Shown: one piece after another, positions 52,814 to 60,451 of the stretch
Position numbering within the stretch: the first letter of the stretch is position 1
Layout: the number at the start of each line of letters is the position of its first letter
Notes under the pieces: model-generated
What the model was told of the DNA's origin: nothing
The model's input: the letters and a program-made list of their open reading frames with translations, nothing else
Database searches by the model: none
Made by a program: the position numbers and the translations under genes
NCBI GenBank assembly: GCA_024742705.1
Contig: JANSXZ010000008.1
Span: 62,001-126,000 of the forward strand
DNA: 64,000 nucleotides
Source: Paracoccaceae bacterium
GTDB lineage: Bacteria > Pseudomonadota > Alphaproteobacteria > Rhodobacterales > Rhodobacteraceae
Reading direction: 5' to 3'

Positions 52814-53689
52814 CTAGCCACCACGCCCGCGTTTCTCGAAACGGGGCAACATGGCACTGAAGTCGCGGCCCTTGCCCCCTTCGTTTTCCACGAAGGCCTT
52901 GTAGAGCAAAAGGGCATGGGCGCCCATCGGGGTGTCGGCATCCGCGCTTTCTGCGGCTTGCTGGCTCAACCCGAGATCCTTGACCATCAGTTCCGCGGCA
53001 AAACCCGGCGCATATCCGTTGTCCGCCGGAGAGTTCGGTCCGACGCCGGGTGCGGGGCAATAGGCGTTCATGGACCAGCTGTAGCCCGATGAAGTGGAGA
53101 CCACATCGAACATTTTCTGGCGGTCCAACCCCAGTTTGTCGGCGAGAGCGAATGCTTCGCAGGTGGCGATCATGGTCACACCGAGGATCATGTTGTTGCA
53201 GATCTTGGCGGCCTGGCCGGCACCGGCCGCGCCGCAGTGGACCGCTCTTTGCCCCATTGCTTCAAACAGCGGGACGGCCACGGCGAATGCTTGGTCCGAG
53301 CCTCCCGCCATGAAGGTCAGCGTGCCTGCCGCGGCGCCGCCGACTCCGCCTGACACAGGCGCATCTATGGCATGCAGGCCGGCGGCTTCGGCCTGGGCGG
53401 CCACCGCGCGGGCCGAGTCGACGTCAACGGTGGAGCAGTCGATGAGGGTTGCTCCGGGGCGCATGACCGGAATGATCTGGTCGGCCACGCTGCGCAGGAT
53501 TGCGCCGTTTGGCAGCATCGTCACCACCACATCGGCCGAAGAGGCGGCGTCGTGGGCCGAGGCGGCCATGACGACGCCATCGATCGCCACGGGGGCCATG
53601 TCAAAGCCTGTGACTTCGTGCCCTGCCTTTGCGAGATTGCGCGCCATTGGTGCGCCCATGTTTCCCAATCCGATAAACCCGATCTTCAT
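52814..53689 (-). CDS. mmsB: 3-hydroxyisobutyrate dehydrogenase (C-terminal half of the fusion or internal start)
   Basis: If translated from the internal ATG complementary to 53687-53689 this is a normal-length 291-residue MmsB, oxidising 3-hydroxyisobutyrate to methylmalonate semialdehyde. NAD-binding MKIGFIGLGNMGAPMARNLA, substrate motif DAPVSGGVGGAAAGTLTFMA, catalytic Lys in GAGQAAKICNNMILG and C-terminal PGFAAELMVKDLGLSQQAAE. A strong GAGGGAGG lies seven bases before. It is the last gene of the valine operon. Confidence 0.8.
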   Translation of the reverse strand: MKIGFIGLGNMGAPMARNLAKAGHEVTGFDMAPVAIDGVVMAASAHDAASSADVVVTMLPNGAILRSVADQIIPVMRPGATLIDCSTVDVDSARAVAAQAEAAGLHAIDAPVSGGVGGAAAGTLTFMAGGSDQAFAVAVPLFEAMGQRAVHCGAAGAGQAAKICNNMILGVTMIATCEAFALADKLGLDRQKMFDVVSTSSGYSWSMNAYCPAPGVGPNSPADNGYAPGFAAELMVKDLGLSQQAAESADADTPMGAHALLLYKAFVENEGGKGRDFSAMLPRFEKRGRGG

Positions 53690-54736
53690 GCCACCCTCCC
53701 TCGGTTCAAAAATCAGCCTGTCCGCGCCCAGAGGTTGCAGCATTCTGGAGACCGCGACCGGTGGCACGTCCGTGCCCGCGTATTGCCATGCCGGATTGCG
53801 GTCCTTGTCAATGATCGCGGCGCGGATGCCTTCCAGAAAATCGCCATGTTCCATTGCACGGAACGTGAACCTGTATTCCAGTTCGAGCGCCTTGCGCAAC
53901 GTGATCGTCGGGCCGCGCAGGCGGTGCACGATTTCGATGGTACAGGCCATTGATAGCGGTGCGTTGCGGCGCATTGCCTTGAGCGCGTCGCGCGCGAATG
54001 TGCTGTCATCGGCATCGAGCGCGTTGAGCACATCGGTGAGGGCTTCACCGTCGAAACATGCGTCGATCCGGTCTTGGGCTTCGGCGAGCGCGGAGGGGGC
54101 GGGTGCCACGGATGCCGCGGCCACCGTCTGCGCGTCGCCATCTGTTTCCAGGCTTGCGATCAACGCCGGCCAATGCGCTTCGGGGATGAAGTGATCGGCG
54201 AACCCGGCGTAAATTGCATCGGCTGCGGCCATGCGTGTGCCGGTCACGCCCAGGTATTCGCCCAGACGCCCCGGCGCCAACGCCAGCATGAAGGTGCCGC
54301 CCACATCCGGCACCAGCCCGATACCGCATTCCGGCATGGCGATCCGGCTGCTTTCGCCGACGACCCGGTGCGATCCGTGGCACCCTATTCCAACGCCTCC
54401 GCCCATGGTGAAGCCCTGGAGAAACGATACCACGGGTTTGGGATATTCGAATATCAGCGCATTCAGCCGGTATTCATCGCGCCAGAACCTGCGGCCATAG
54501 GCAAAATCACCCCGTGTGCCGGTCGTATAGAGTTCGGCGATATCGCCGCCCGAACAGAAGGCGCGATCGCCATCGGCGTCGATCACCACGAGTTGCACCG
54601 CCGCATCGTCGCGCCAGGCGCGCATGGCCTTGTCGATGGCCATGCACATGTCATAGGTCATTGCGTTGAGAGCTTGCGCGCGGGTGAAGGTGATGCGCCC
54701 CGCGCGCCCGACGATGCGGATGGCGATATCGGTCAT
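52814..54736 (-). CDS. Fused 3-hydroxyisobutyryl-CoA hydrolase / 3-hydroxyisobutyrate dehydrogenase
   Basis: One 640-residue frame covers two consecutive steps of valine breakdown. Residues 1-349 are a crotonase-fold hydrolase (ITFTRAQALNAMTYDMCMAI, DRAFCSGGDIAELYTTGTRG, GFTMGGGVGIGCHGSHRVVG, IAMPECGIGLVPDVGGTFML) releasing 3-hydroxyisobutyrate from its CoA ester. Residues 350-640 are a full-length NAD-dependent 3-hydroxyisobutyrate dehydrogenase. No stop separates them (FEPREGG then MKIGFIGLGNMG). In relatives these are two genes. An SD-like GAGGGAGG sits just before the internal ATG, so the second half may also be made alone. Start overlaps the dehydrogenase stop upstream (ATGA). A lost stop by mutation or a sequencing error are both possible. 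Confidence 0.82.
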   Translation of the reverse strand: MTDIAIRIVGRAGRITFTRAQALNAMTYDMCMAIDKAMRAWRDDAAVQLVVIDADGDRAFCSGGDIAELYTTGTRGDFAYGRRFWRDEYRLNALIFEYPKPVVSFLQGFTMGGGVGIGCHGSHRVVGESSRIAMPECGIGLVPDVGGTFMLALAPGRLGEYLGVTGTRMAAADAIYAGFADHFIPEAHWPALIASLETDGDAQTVAAASVAPAPSALAEAQDRIDACFDGEALTDVLNALDADDSTFARDALKAMRRNAPLSMACTIEIVHRLRGPTITLRKALELEYRFTFRAMEHGDFLEGIRAAIIDKDRNPAWQYAGTDVPPVAVSRMLQPLGADRLIFEPREGGMKIGFIGLGNMGAPMARNLAKAGHEVTGFDMAPVAIDGVVMAASAHDAASSADVVVTMLPNGAILRSVADQIIPVMRPGATLIDCSTVDVDSARAVAAQAEAAGLHAIDAPVSGGVGGAAAGTLTFMAGGSDQAFAVAVPLFEAMGQRAVHCGAAGAGQAAKICNNMILGVTMIATCEAFALADKLGLDRQKMFDVVSTSSGYSWSMNAYCPAPGVGPNSPADNGYAPGFAAELMVKDLGLSQQAAESADADTPMGAHALLLYKAFVENEGGKGRDFSAMLPRFEKRGRGG

Positions 54737-55878
54737 GCGCGGGCCGCGATCATCTGGCGGGCCACGATCATGCGCATGATCTCGTTGGTGCCTTCGAGGA
54801 TCTGGTGCACCCGCAGGTCGCGCACCAGTTTTTCGATTCCGTAGTCGGCGAGGTAGCCATAGCCGCCGTGCAACTGCAGGCATTGATCGACGACGTTGCT
54901 GCCGGCTTCGGTGACGAACTTCTTGGCCATGGCGCAAAACCGGGTGGCGTCGGGGGCACCCTGGTCCAGCTTCCAGGCGGCCTGCCGCAGGAAGGTGCGT
55001 GCCGCCTGAAGTTCGATTTCCATGTCCGCGAGGCGGAACTGGAGGCCCTGAAACTGATCTATGCTCTGACCGAAGGCCTTGCGTTCGCCCATGTAGCCCA
55101 GTGTCTGGGTCAGTGCAGTCTGCGCTGCGCCGAGTGAACAGGCGGCGATGTTAAGGCGCCCGCCATCAAGGCCCATCATCGCATATTTGAAACCATTTCC
55201 TTCCTCACCGATCAGATTGGCGGCCGGAATGTTGCAATTGTCAAACTGCACTTGCGCCGTTGGCTGGCTGCGCCAGCCCATTTTCTCCTCGAGCGCGCCA
55301 AAGCTGAGCCCCGGCGCGCCATCTTCGACCAGAACCGTGGATATGCCCTTGGGGCCGTCATCGCCGGTGCGCACCATGACCACATAGGCATCCGAATATC
55401 CGCCGCCGGAAATGAAGGCCTTGGTGCCGTTCAGGCTGTAGCCTTCGTTGGTCCGTTCGGCGCGGGTGCGCAGGGCCGCTGCATCCGATCCCGATCCCGG
55501 TTCGGTGAGGCAATAGCTGAGAACCGTCCGCATCGACAGAACGTCTGGCAGCACCCGCGCCTTGAAATCGTCCGACCCGAAGCTGTCGATCATGCGCGCG
55601 CACATGTTGTGGATCGAAAGAAACGCGGCCACGGACGGGCAGGCCATCGACAAGGCTTCGAAGACCAGCGTCGCGTCGAGACGGCTGAGCCCCGATCCAC
55701 CGCTTTCTTCCGAGACGTAGAGCCCGCCGAACCCCAGTTCGGCGATGCGCGGCCACAGATCCTTGGGGATCGTGCCCGCGCTTTCCCATTCCCGCGCGAA
55801 GGGCGCGATATGCTCTTGGCCAAAGGCGTGGGCCATGTCGAAAATGGCGGTCTGTTCCTCGCTCAGCGCGAAATCCAT
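54733..55878 (-). CDS. Isobutyryl-CoA dehydrogenase (acyl-CoA dehydrogenase family)
   Basis: A 381-residue FAD acyl-CoA dehydrogenase; the context makes isobutyryl-CoA (valine pathway) the likely substrate. MDFALSEEQTAIFDMAHAFG, YCLTEPGSGSDAAALRTRAE, GTKAFISGGGYSDAYVVMVR, EEKMGWRSQPTAQVQFDNCN, CLQLHGGYGYLADYGIEKLV and QILEGTNEIMRMIVARQMI, which holds the catalytic Glu. Start chosen at 55878, the family start; the frame is open 15 codons more. Four-base overlap with the downstream fused gene. Confidence 0.92.
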   Translation of the reverse strand: MDFALSEEQTAIFDMAHAFGQEHIAPFAREWESAGTIPKDLWPRIAELGFGGLYVSEESGGSGLSRLDATLVFEALSMACPSVAAFLSIHNMCARMIDSFGSDDFKARVLPDVLSMRTVLSYCLTEPGSGSDAAALRTRAERTNEGYSLNGTKAFISGGGYSDAYVVMVRTGDDGPKGISTVLVEDGAPGLSFGALEEKMGWRSQPTAQVQFDNCNIPAANLIGEEGNGFKYAMMGLDGGRLNIAACSLGAAQTALTQTLGYMGERKAFGQSIDQFQGLQFRLADMEIELQAARTFLRQAAWKLDQGAPDATRFCAMAKKFVTEAGSNVVDQCLQLHGGYGYLADYGIEKLVRDLRVHQILEGTNEIMRMIVARQMIAARA

Positions 55879-55954
55879 TTGCGCGTCCCCCCGGTCTGCT
55901 GCGTTAAATGAACACCTGTTCAATAGTAGCAGTCGGCCGCACGCGCCGCAAGGC

Positions 55955-56569
55955 TCAGAGCACGCGCACCTGGGTGCCGATCGCGGTCAGCGCGAACAGT
56001 TCCTCGATATGCGGATTGTAGAGCCCGATGCAGCCCGACGAACTCTGCCGCCCGATCTTGCGGGTGTCGTGGGTGCCATGGATCAGATAGGCGGGCCAGG
56101 TCAGGTACATCGCATGGGTCCCCAGCGGGTTTCCGGGGCCGGCGGGCATGAATTCCGGCAGGGTCGGATCCCGCTCGCGCATGTTTTTGGTGGGGGTCCA
56201 AGTGGGGCCGACCTTCTTGCGGACGATTTGCGTATAGCCGCGCCGTGTGAGTTCGTCGGTCATCGGCACCGACGAGGGATAAAGCCGGTATTCGCCCTGC
56301 GGATTCCAGTAGTGCACCGCGCGGCTGACTGTATCGGCAAGGATACAGCCGACGCCGATCTTTTCGAAATGGTCCTGCCAGTTCTGGCCGACAAAGGCCG
56401 AAGCGTTGCGCCGGGCAACATAGGTATCCGCGATCGGCGGTTCTGCATCACGGCTGGGAAATGCCTGATCGACGGTGCCCGGGGTCTGGGCACGCAGGAC
56501 GGAAGGTGTGGCCAGCGTCGCGGCCAGCCCCAGCAGGGCACCGCGGCGCGAATAGACAATACGGGTCAT
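55955..56569 (-). CDS. L,D-transpeptidase (YkuD family), Tat-exported
   Basis: A 204-residue cell-wall cross-linking enzyme. Signal with a twin-arginine motif (YSRRGALLGLAATLATPSVL, cut near LRAQ), then the YkuD domain: NPQGEYRLYPSSVPMTDELT, RDPTLPEFMPAGPGNPLGTH, LIHGTHDTRKIGRQSSSGCI with the catalytic Cys. The usual HGCIR reads SGCIG here, so the Arg is changed. It sits inside the valine catabolism block without obvious relation. Start at 56569; an in-frame ATG at 56620 would precede the signal. Confidence 0.88.
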   Translation of the reverse strand: MTRIVYSRRGALLGLAATLATPSVLRAQTPGTVDQAFPSRDAEPPIADTYVARRNASAFVGQNWQDHFEKIGVGCILADTVSRAVHYWNPQGEYRLYPSSVPMTDELTRRGYTQIVRKKVGPTWTPTKNMRERDPTLPEFMPAGPGNPLGTHAMYLTWPAYLIHGTHDTRKIGRQSSSGCIGLYNPHIEELFALTAIGTQVRVL

Positions 56570-56667
56570 CAGACGCTCCTGATCAAGGTCAGGAAAGTGA
56601 TATAACAGCGGCCCCGCCATGAATACAGGGGGCCGCCGGTCACGATTTCTTGCATGTCCCGAATGGA

Positions 56668-58167
56668 TTATTCCATCACCGGGATCGAAAATTCGCCGCC
56701 TTCCTTGATGCCCGAGGGCCAGCGGGCGGTCACGGTCTTGGTGCGGGTATAGAACTTGAACGCGTCGGGACCGTGCTGATTGAGATCGCCGAACACGGAT
56801 TTCTTCCAGCCGCCGAAGGTGTGATAGGCCAGCGGCACGGGGATCGGCACGTTCACGCCGACCATGCCGATGTTGATGCGGTTCGCGAAATCGCGCGCCG
56901 CGTCGCCGTCGCGCGTGAAGATCGCGGTGCCGTTGCCGTATTCGTGATCCATCGCCAGTCCCAGCGCCTCTTCGTAGGTCTGGGCGCGCACGGTGGTCAG
57001 CACGGGGCCGAAAATCTCGTGCTTGTAGATGTCCATGTCCTTGGTCGCGTGGTCGAACAGGTGCGGGCCGACAAAGAAGCCGTCCTCATAGCCCTGCATC
57101 TTGAAGCCGCGGCCATCGACAACCAGCTTGGCGCCCTGGTCGATCCCGGTCTGTACCAGCCGTTCGATGTTGGCCTTGGCGGCGGCGGTCACCACGGGGC
57201 CATAGTCGACATCGTTGCCTGAGGTATAGGGCCCAACCTTCAGCGCCTCGATGCGTGGCACCAGTTTTTCGATCAGGCGGTCCGCGGTGTCGTCGCCCAC
57301 CGGCACGGCCACCGAAATCGCCATGCACCGTTCGCCCGCCGCGCCATAGCCGGCACCGACCAGCGCATCGGCGGCCTGGTCCATGTCCGCATCGGGCATG
57401 ATGATCATGTGGTTCTTGGCGCCACCGAAACACTGCACCCGTTTGCCGTTGGCGCAGCCCGTGGCATAGATGTATTCCGCGATCGGCGTCGAGCCGACGA
57501 AGCCCACCGACTGGATCACAGGATGATGCAGGATCGCGTCCACCGCTTCCTTGTCGCCGTTGACGACCTGGAGAATGCCCTTCGGCAGCCCGGCCTCTTC
57601 CATCAGCTCGGCCAGCATCAACGGCACCGAAGGGTCGCGTTCGCTGGGTTTCAGAATGAAGGCGTTGCCGCAGGCGATGGCCGGCGCGAACATCCACATC
57701 GGGATCATGGCGGGAAAGTTGAACGGCGTGATGCCTGCCGTGACGCCCAGAGGCTGACGCATCGAATACATGTCGATACCGGGGCCGGCGCTGTCGGTGA
57801 ATTCACCTTTCAGCATCTGCGGCGCGCCGATGCAGTATTCCACCACTTCCAGCCCACGCTGCACATCGCCGGCCGCATCGGGCAGGGTCTTGCCGTGCTC
57901 ACGGCTCAGGGCTTCGGCCAGCTTGTCCATGTCGCGGTTCAGCAGGGCGACGAACTTCATCAGAACCCGCGCGCGGCGCTGCGGGTTTGTGGCGGCCCAG
58001 GCGGGCTGGGCGGCGGCGGCGATCTGTACGGCCTTGTCCATTTCGGCCGCGCTGGCCAGGGGCACGCGGGCCTGCACCTCGCCGGTGGCGGGGTTGTAGA
58101 CATCGCCGAAACGGCCCGAGGTGCCGGCAACGTGTTCACCGTTCAGGTAATGGGTCATGTCTTGCAT
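56668..58167 (-). CDS. mmsA: Methylmalonate-semialdehyde dehydrogenase (CoA-acylating)
   Basis: Converts methylmalonate semialdehyde to propionyl-CoA, the last step specific to valine breakdown. 499 residues of the aldehyde dehydrogenase fold: PFNFPAMIPMWMFAPAIACG, VGFVGSTPIAEYIYATGCAN, the Cys281 nucleophile in GYGAAGERCMAISVAVPVGD, and the C-terminal GGWKKSVFGDLNQHGPDAFK. Start at 58167 with GGAGGAG upstream. Divergent from a LysR regulator with a palindrome between them. Confidence 0.95.
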   Translation of the reverse strand: MQDMTHYLNGEHVAGTSGRFGDVYNPATGEVQARVPLASAAEMDKAVQIAAAAQPAWAATNPQRRARVLMKFVALLNRDMDKLAEALSREHGKTLPDAAGDVQRGLEVVEYCIGAPQMLKGEFTDSAGPGIDMYSMRQPLGVTAGITPFNFPAMIPMWMFAPAIACGNAFILKPSERDPSVPLMLAELMEEAGLPKGILQVVNGDKEAVDAILHHPVIQSVGFVGSTPIAEYIYATGCANGKRVQCFGGAKNHMIIMPDADMDQAADALVGAGYGAAGERCMAISVAVPVGDDTADRLIEKLVPRIEALKVGPYTSGNDVDYGPVVTAAAKANIERLVQTGIDQGAKLVVDGRGFKMQGYEDGFFVGPHLFDHATKDMDIYKHEIFGPVLTTVRAQTYEEALGLAMDHEYGNGTAIFTRDGDAARDFANRINIGMVGVNVPIPVPLAYHTFGGWKKSVFGDLNQHGPDAFKFYTRTKTVTARWPSGIKEGGEFSIPVME

Positions 58168-58244
58168 CGTGCTCTCCTCCGATCAGGTTGCGCGCACCAT
58201 AGGCTTGCAGAAATCCATTGAACAGGGGCAAGGTTTCAAACACG

Positions 58245-58262
58245 TTTTGCAGAATTGCAAAA
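58245..58262. promoter_or_regulatory. Palindrome TTTTGCA-N4-TGCAAAA in the mmsA/LysR divergent region
   Basis: Perfect 7-bp arms (58245-58251 and 58256-58262), spacer GAAT, ten bases before the LysR start and 78 bases before mmsA. A related half site TTGCAGAA recurs at 58205. This fits a LysR site controlling the gene itself and mmsA. The T and A end bases satisfy the loose T-N11-A rule. Confidence 0.6.
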
Positions 58263-58272
58263 GGGGCTGATT

Positions 58273-59172
58273 GTGGATTGGGACGATCTGAAGGTTTTTC
58301 TGGCGGTGGCCCGCGATCAGAGCCTGTCGGGCGCGGGCAAGCGGCTGCGGCGGGATCCAGCGACAGTGGGCCGCAAAATCGCGCGGCTCGAACGCGACGC
58401 GGGTACGGTGCTGTTCATCAAGTCGCCGCAGGGCTACGCGCTGAGTGCTGAGGGCGCGCGGCTGGTCGAATATGCGGAACAGGCCGAACAGGCCATGCGC
58501 GCCGGGCTCGAGGCGCTGACCGGGCCGGGCGAGGCATTGTCGGGGCAAATCCGGGTTGGTGCGCCAGATGGCTGTGCCAACTACCTGCTGCCACAGGTCT
58601 GCGCGTGTATCGCCCGCGACAATCCCGCGCTCGACATCCAGATCGTTGCTTTGCCTCGGGTGGTGAACCTGTCGCGGCGCGAGGCGGACATGGCGATTGC
58701 CGTCAGCCCGCCATCGGCGGGCCAGTTGCAGGTGCAGAAGGTCACCGACTATCACCTGCATCTTGTGGCCTCGCAAAGCTATCTGGCGCAGACCGGCGCG
58801 ATCGAGCGGATCGGCGATCTGCGCGGGCGGCCGATGATCGGGTACATCCCCGACATGATCTACGACACCGAACTGGACTATCTTGCGGAACTGGGGGTGA
58901 CGCGCGTGGCGCTGGCGTCGAATTCGGTGCCGGTGCAACTGCGTTGGGCCGGGCTGGGAGCCGGGCTTTGCATGGCACATGATTTCGCGCTGCCGGCGCA
59001 CCCGGATCTTTGCCGGGTGCTGACCGATGCGGTGCACCTGCGGCGCAGTTTCTACCTGGTCCGGCACCGCTCGGACCAACACAGCGACCGGATGAACCGT
59101 TTCGCCGGCGCGCTGCGAACGGCGCTGGGTGCCGAGGTGGCGCGTCTGGAGCGGCTTATCGCTTTATCTTGA
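58273..59172 (+). CDS. LysR-family transcriptional regulator
   Basis: A 299-residue LysR regulator: helix-turn-helix at about 1-60 (VDWDDLKVFLAVARDQSLSG, AGKRLRRDPATVGRKIARLE, KSPQGYALSAEGARLVEYAE) and a periplasmic-binding-protein-like effector domain (GQIRVGAPDGCANYLLPQVC, TDYHLHLVASQSYLAQTGAI, AGLGAGLCMAHDFALPAHPD). GTG start at 58273 with AAGGGG upstream; TTG at 58255 is an alternative. Its place opposite mmsA suggests it controls valine or methylmalonate metabolism (inference). Confidence 0.9.
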   Translation: MDWDDLKVFLAVARDQSLSGAGKRLRRDPATVGRKIARLERDAGTVLFIKSPQGYALSAEGARLVEYAEQAEQAMRAGLEALTGPGEALSGQIRVGAPDGCANYLLPQVCACIARDNPALDIQIVALPRVVNLSRREADMAIAVSPPSAGQLQVQKVTDYHLHLVASQSYLAQTGAIERIGDLRGRPMIGYIPDMIYDTELDYLAELGVTRVALASNSVPVQLRWAGLGAGLCMAHDFALPAHPDLCRVLTDAVHLRRSFYLVRHRSDQHSDRMNRFAGALRTALGAEVARLERLIALS

Positions 59173-59233
59173 CACATGCTGACGTTGCGGCAACGCTGAA
59201 AGGATCAAAAGTGAGTGTTGCGGAGGGACAGTC

Positions 59234-59668
59234 ATGCTGGTTCATCAAATTCTGAAATCAAAGGGCGGCACCGGCGTCATAACGGTGACATCCGATAGCA
59301 CGGTGGCCCAGGCCGCCGAGGTTCTGGCCCGGCATCGCATCGGGTCGGTCGTTGTGTCGGACGATGGCAATGTGGCGTTGGGCATCCTGTCGGAGCGCGA
59401 CATCGTGCGCGAACTGGCCGGCAACGGCGCCGGGTGTCTGAAGCAGAAGGTCGGTGCCTACATGACCCGCAAGCTGGTCACCTGCACATCGCAGAGCAAG
59501 ATCGACGACATCCTGCGCCAGATGACCGATGGCCGGTTTCGCCACATGCCCGTGGTCGAGGACGGGCTTCTGGTCGGCCTCGTGACCCTGGGTGACGTGG
59601 TCAAGGCGCAACTGACCGTACTGGAAATGGAAAAGGACGCGCTCCAGGGCATGATCATGGGCCATTAG
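59234..59668 (+). CDS. CBS-domain protein
   Basis: A 144-residue protein made of two CBS motifs (Bateman module): VTVSSDSTVAQ-like first motif (VITVTSDSTVAQAAEVLARH, RIGSVVVSDDGNVALGILSE, RDIVREL) and second (YMTRKLVTCTSQSKIDDILR, GRFRHMPVVEDGLLVGLVTL, GDVVKAQL). CBS pairs bind adenosyl ligands such as AMP, ATP or SAM and act as energy sensors; no catalytic domain is attached. GGAGGG lies before the ATG at 59234. Confidence 0.9.
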   Translation: MLVHQILKSKGGTGVITVTSDSTVAQAAEVLARHRIGSVVVSDDGNVALGILSERDIVRELAGNGAGCLKQKVGAYMTRKLVTCTSQSKIDDILRQMTDGRFRHMPVVEDGLLVGLVTLGDVVKAQLTVLEMEKDALQGMIMGH

Positions 59669-59739
59669 ACGGGTTGCAATCCGTCCGGCCTTCGTGTTTG
59701 CCTGCGCGGGCTTGAAAGGCCAGCCGGGGGAGGGCGGAT

Positions 59740-60234
59740 ATGCGAGTGGGTCTCTATCCGGGAACGTTTGATCCGATAACATTCGGACATACCGATATCA
59801 TCCGGCGCAGCGCCGCTCTGGTCGACAAGCTGGTGATCGGCGTTGCGATAAACCGCGACAAGGGGCCCTTGTTCACGCTGGAAGAGCGGGTTTCGATGAT
59901 CGAGGCCGAATGCATCGCGCTTTCCGAACAGACCGGCACGGAAATCGTGGCGCATCCCTTCGAAAACCTGCTGATCCATTGCGCCCAGGATGTCGGCGCG
60001 CAGATCATCGTGCGCGGTCTGCGCGCGGTGGCCGATTTCGAGTATGAATACCAGATGGTCGGCATGAACCGGTCGCTGGACAACAGCATCGAAACCGTAT
60101 TCCTGATGGCCGAGGCCAAGCATCAGGCCATCGCCAGCAAGCTGGTCAAGGAAATCGCCCGGCTGGGCGGGGATGTGTCCAAGTTCGTCACACCGCGCGT
60201 CGAAGCCGCGCTGATGCGGCGGTTGAGCGACTGA
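59740..60234 (+). CDS. coaD: Phosphopantetheine adenylyltransferase
   Basis: Penultimate enzyme of coenzyme A synthesis, moving AMP from ATP to 4'-phosphopantetheine. 164 residues: nucleotidyltransferase motif PGTFDPITFGHTDIIRRSAA, GVAINRDKGPLFTLEERVSM, IIVRGLRAVADFEYEYQMVG, MNRSLDNSIETVFLMAEAKH and LVKEIARLGGDVSKFVTPRV. Start at 59740 behind GGAGG. Confidence 0.96.
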   Translation: MRVGLYPGTFDPITFGHTDIIRRSAALVDKLVIGVAINRDKGPLFTLEERVSMIEAECIALSEQTGTEIVAHPFENLLIHCAQDVGAQIIVRGLRAVADFEYEYQMVGMNRSLDNSIETVFLMAEAKHQAIASKLVKEIARLGGDVSKFVTPRVEAALMRRLSD

Positions 60235-60246
60235 CGGCCCCGCCGT

Positions 60247-60390
60247 TCAGCGCCAGAACGCCATCCATTCGATCAGGTCGATCATTTTCCGCGCGAGGAA
60301 GTAGATGTGTTCGGTGCCGAACCAGAACACATCCAGCGATATCGCCCCGACAATCGCGACCGCCAGACCGAAAGCGACAGTATTTGTCAC
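60247..60390 (-). CDS. 47-residue putative membrane protein downstream of gap
   Basis: A short frame from the GTG complementary to 60388-60390 to the TGA at 60247-60249. It reads TNTVAFGLAVAIVGAISLDV after the start residue, then FWFGTEHIYFLARKMIDLIE and WMAFWR. One membrane helix and an amphipathic, Trp-ending tail suggest a small inner-membrane protein. I recall similar 45-50 residue proteins ending LIEWxAFWR beside gap in other Rhodobacterales. It starts 62 bases after the gap stop, on the same strand, and may be co-transcribed. Ribosome site is weak. Confidence 0.55.
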   Translation of the reverse strand: MTNTVAFGLAVAIVGAISLDVFWFGTEHIYFLARKMIDLIEWMAFWR

Positions 60391-60451
60391 GGTGCGGACC
60401 CGGCGCGATCTGCGCCGGGCGATGACGGGGACGGGCGCGGTTTCACGGCGC

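Noticed and set aside
57409-58221. 270-codon + strand frame over mmsA
   Set aside because: Antisense to a full-length aldehyde dehydrogenase; no recognisable domain.
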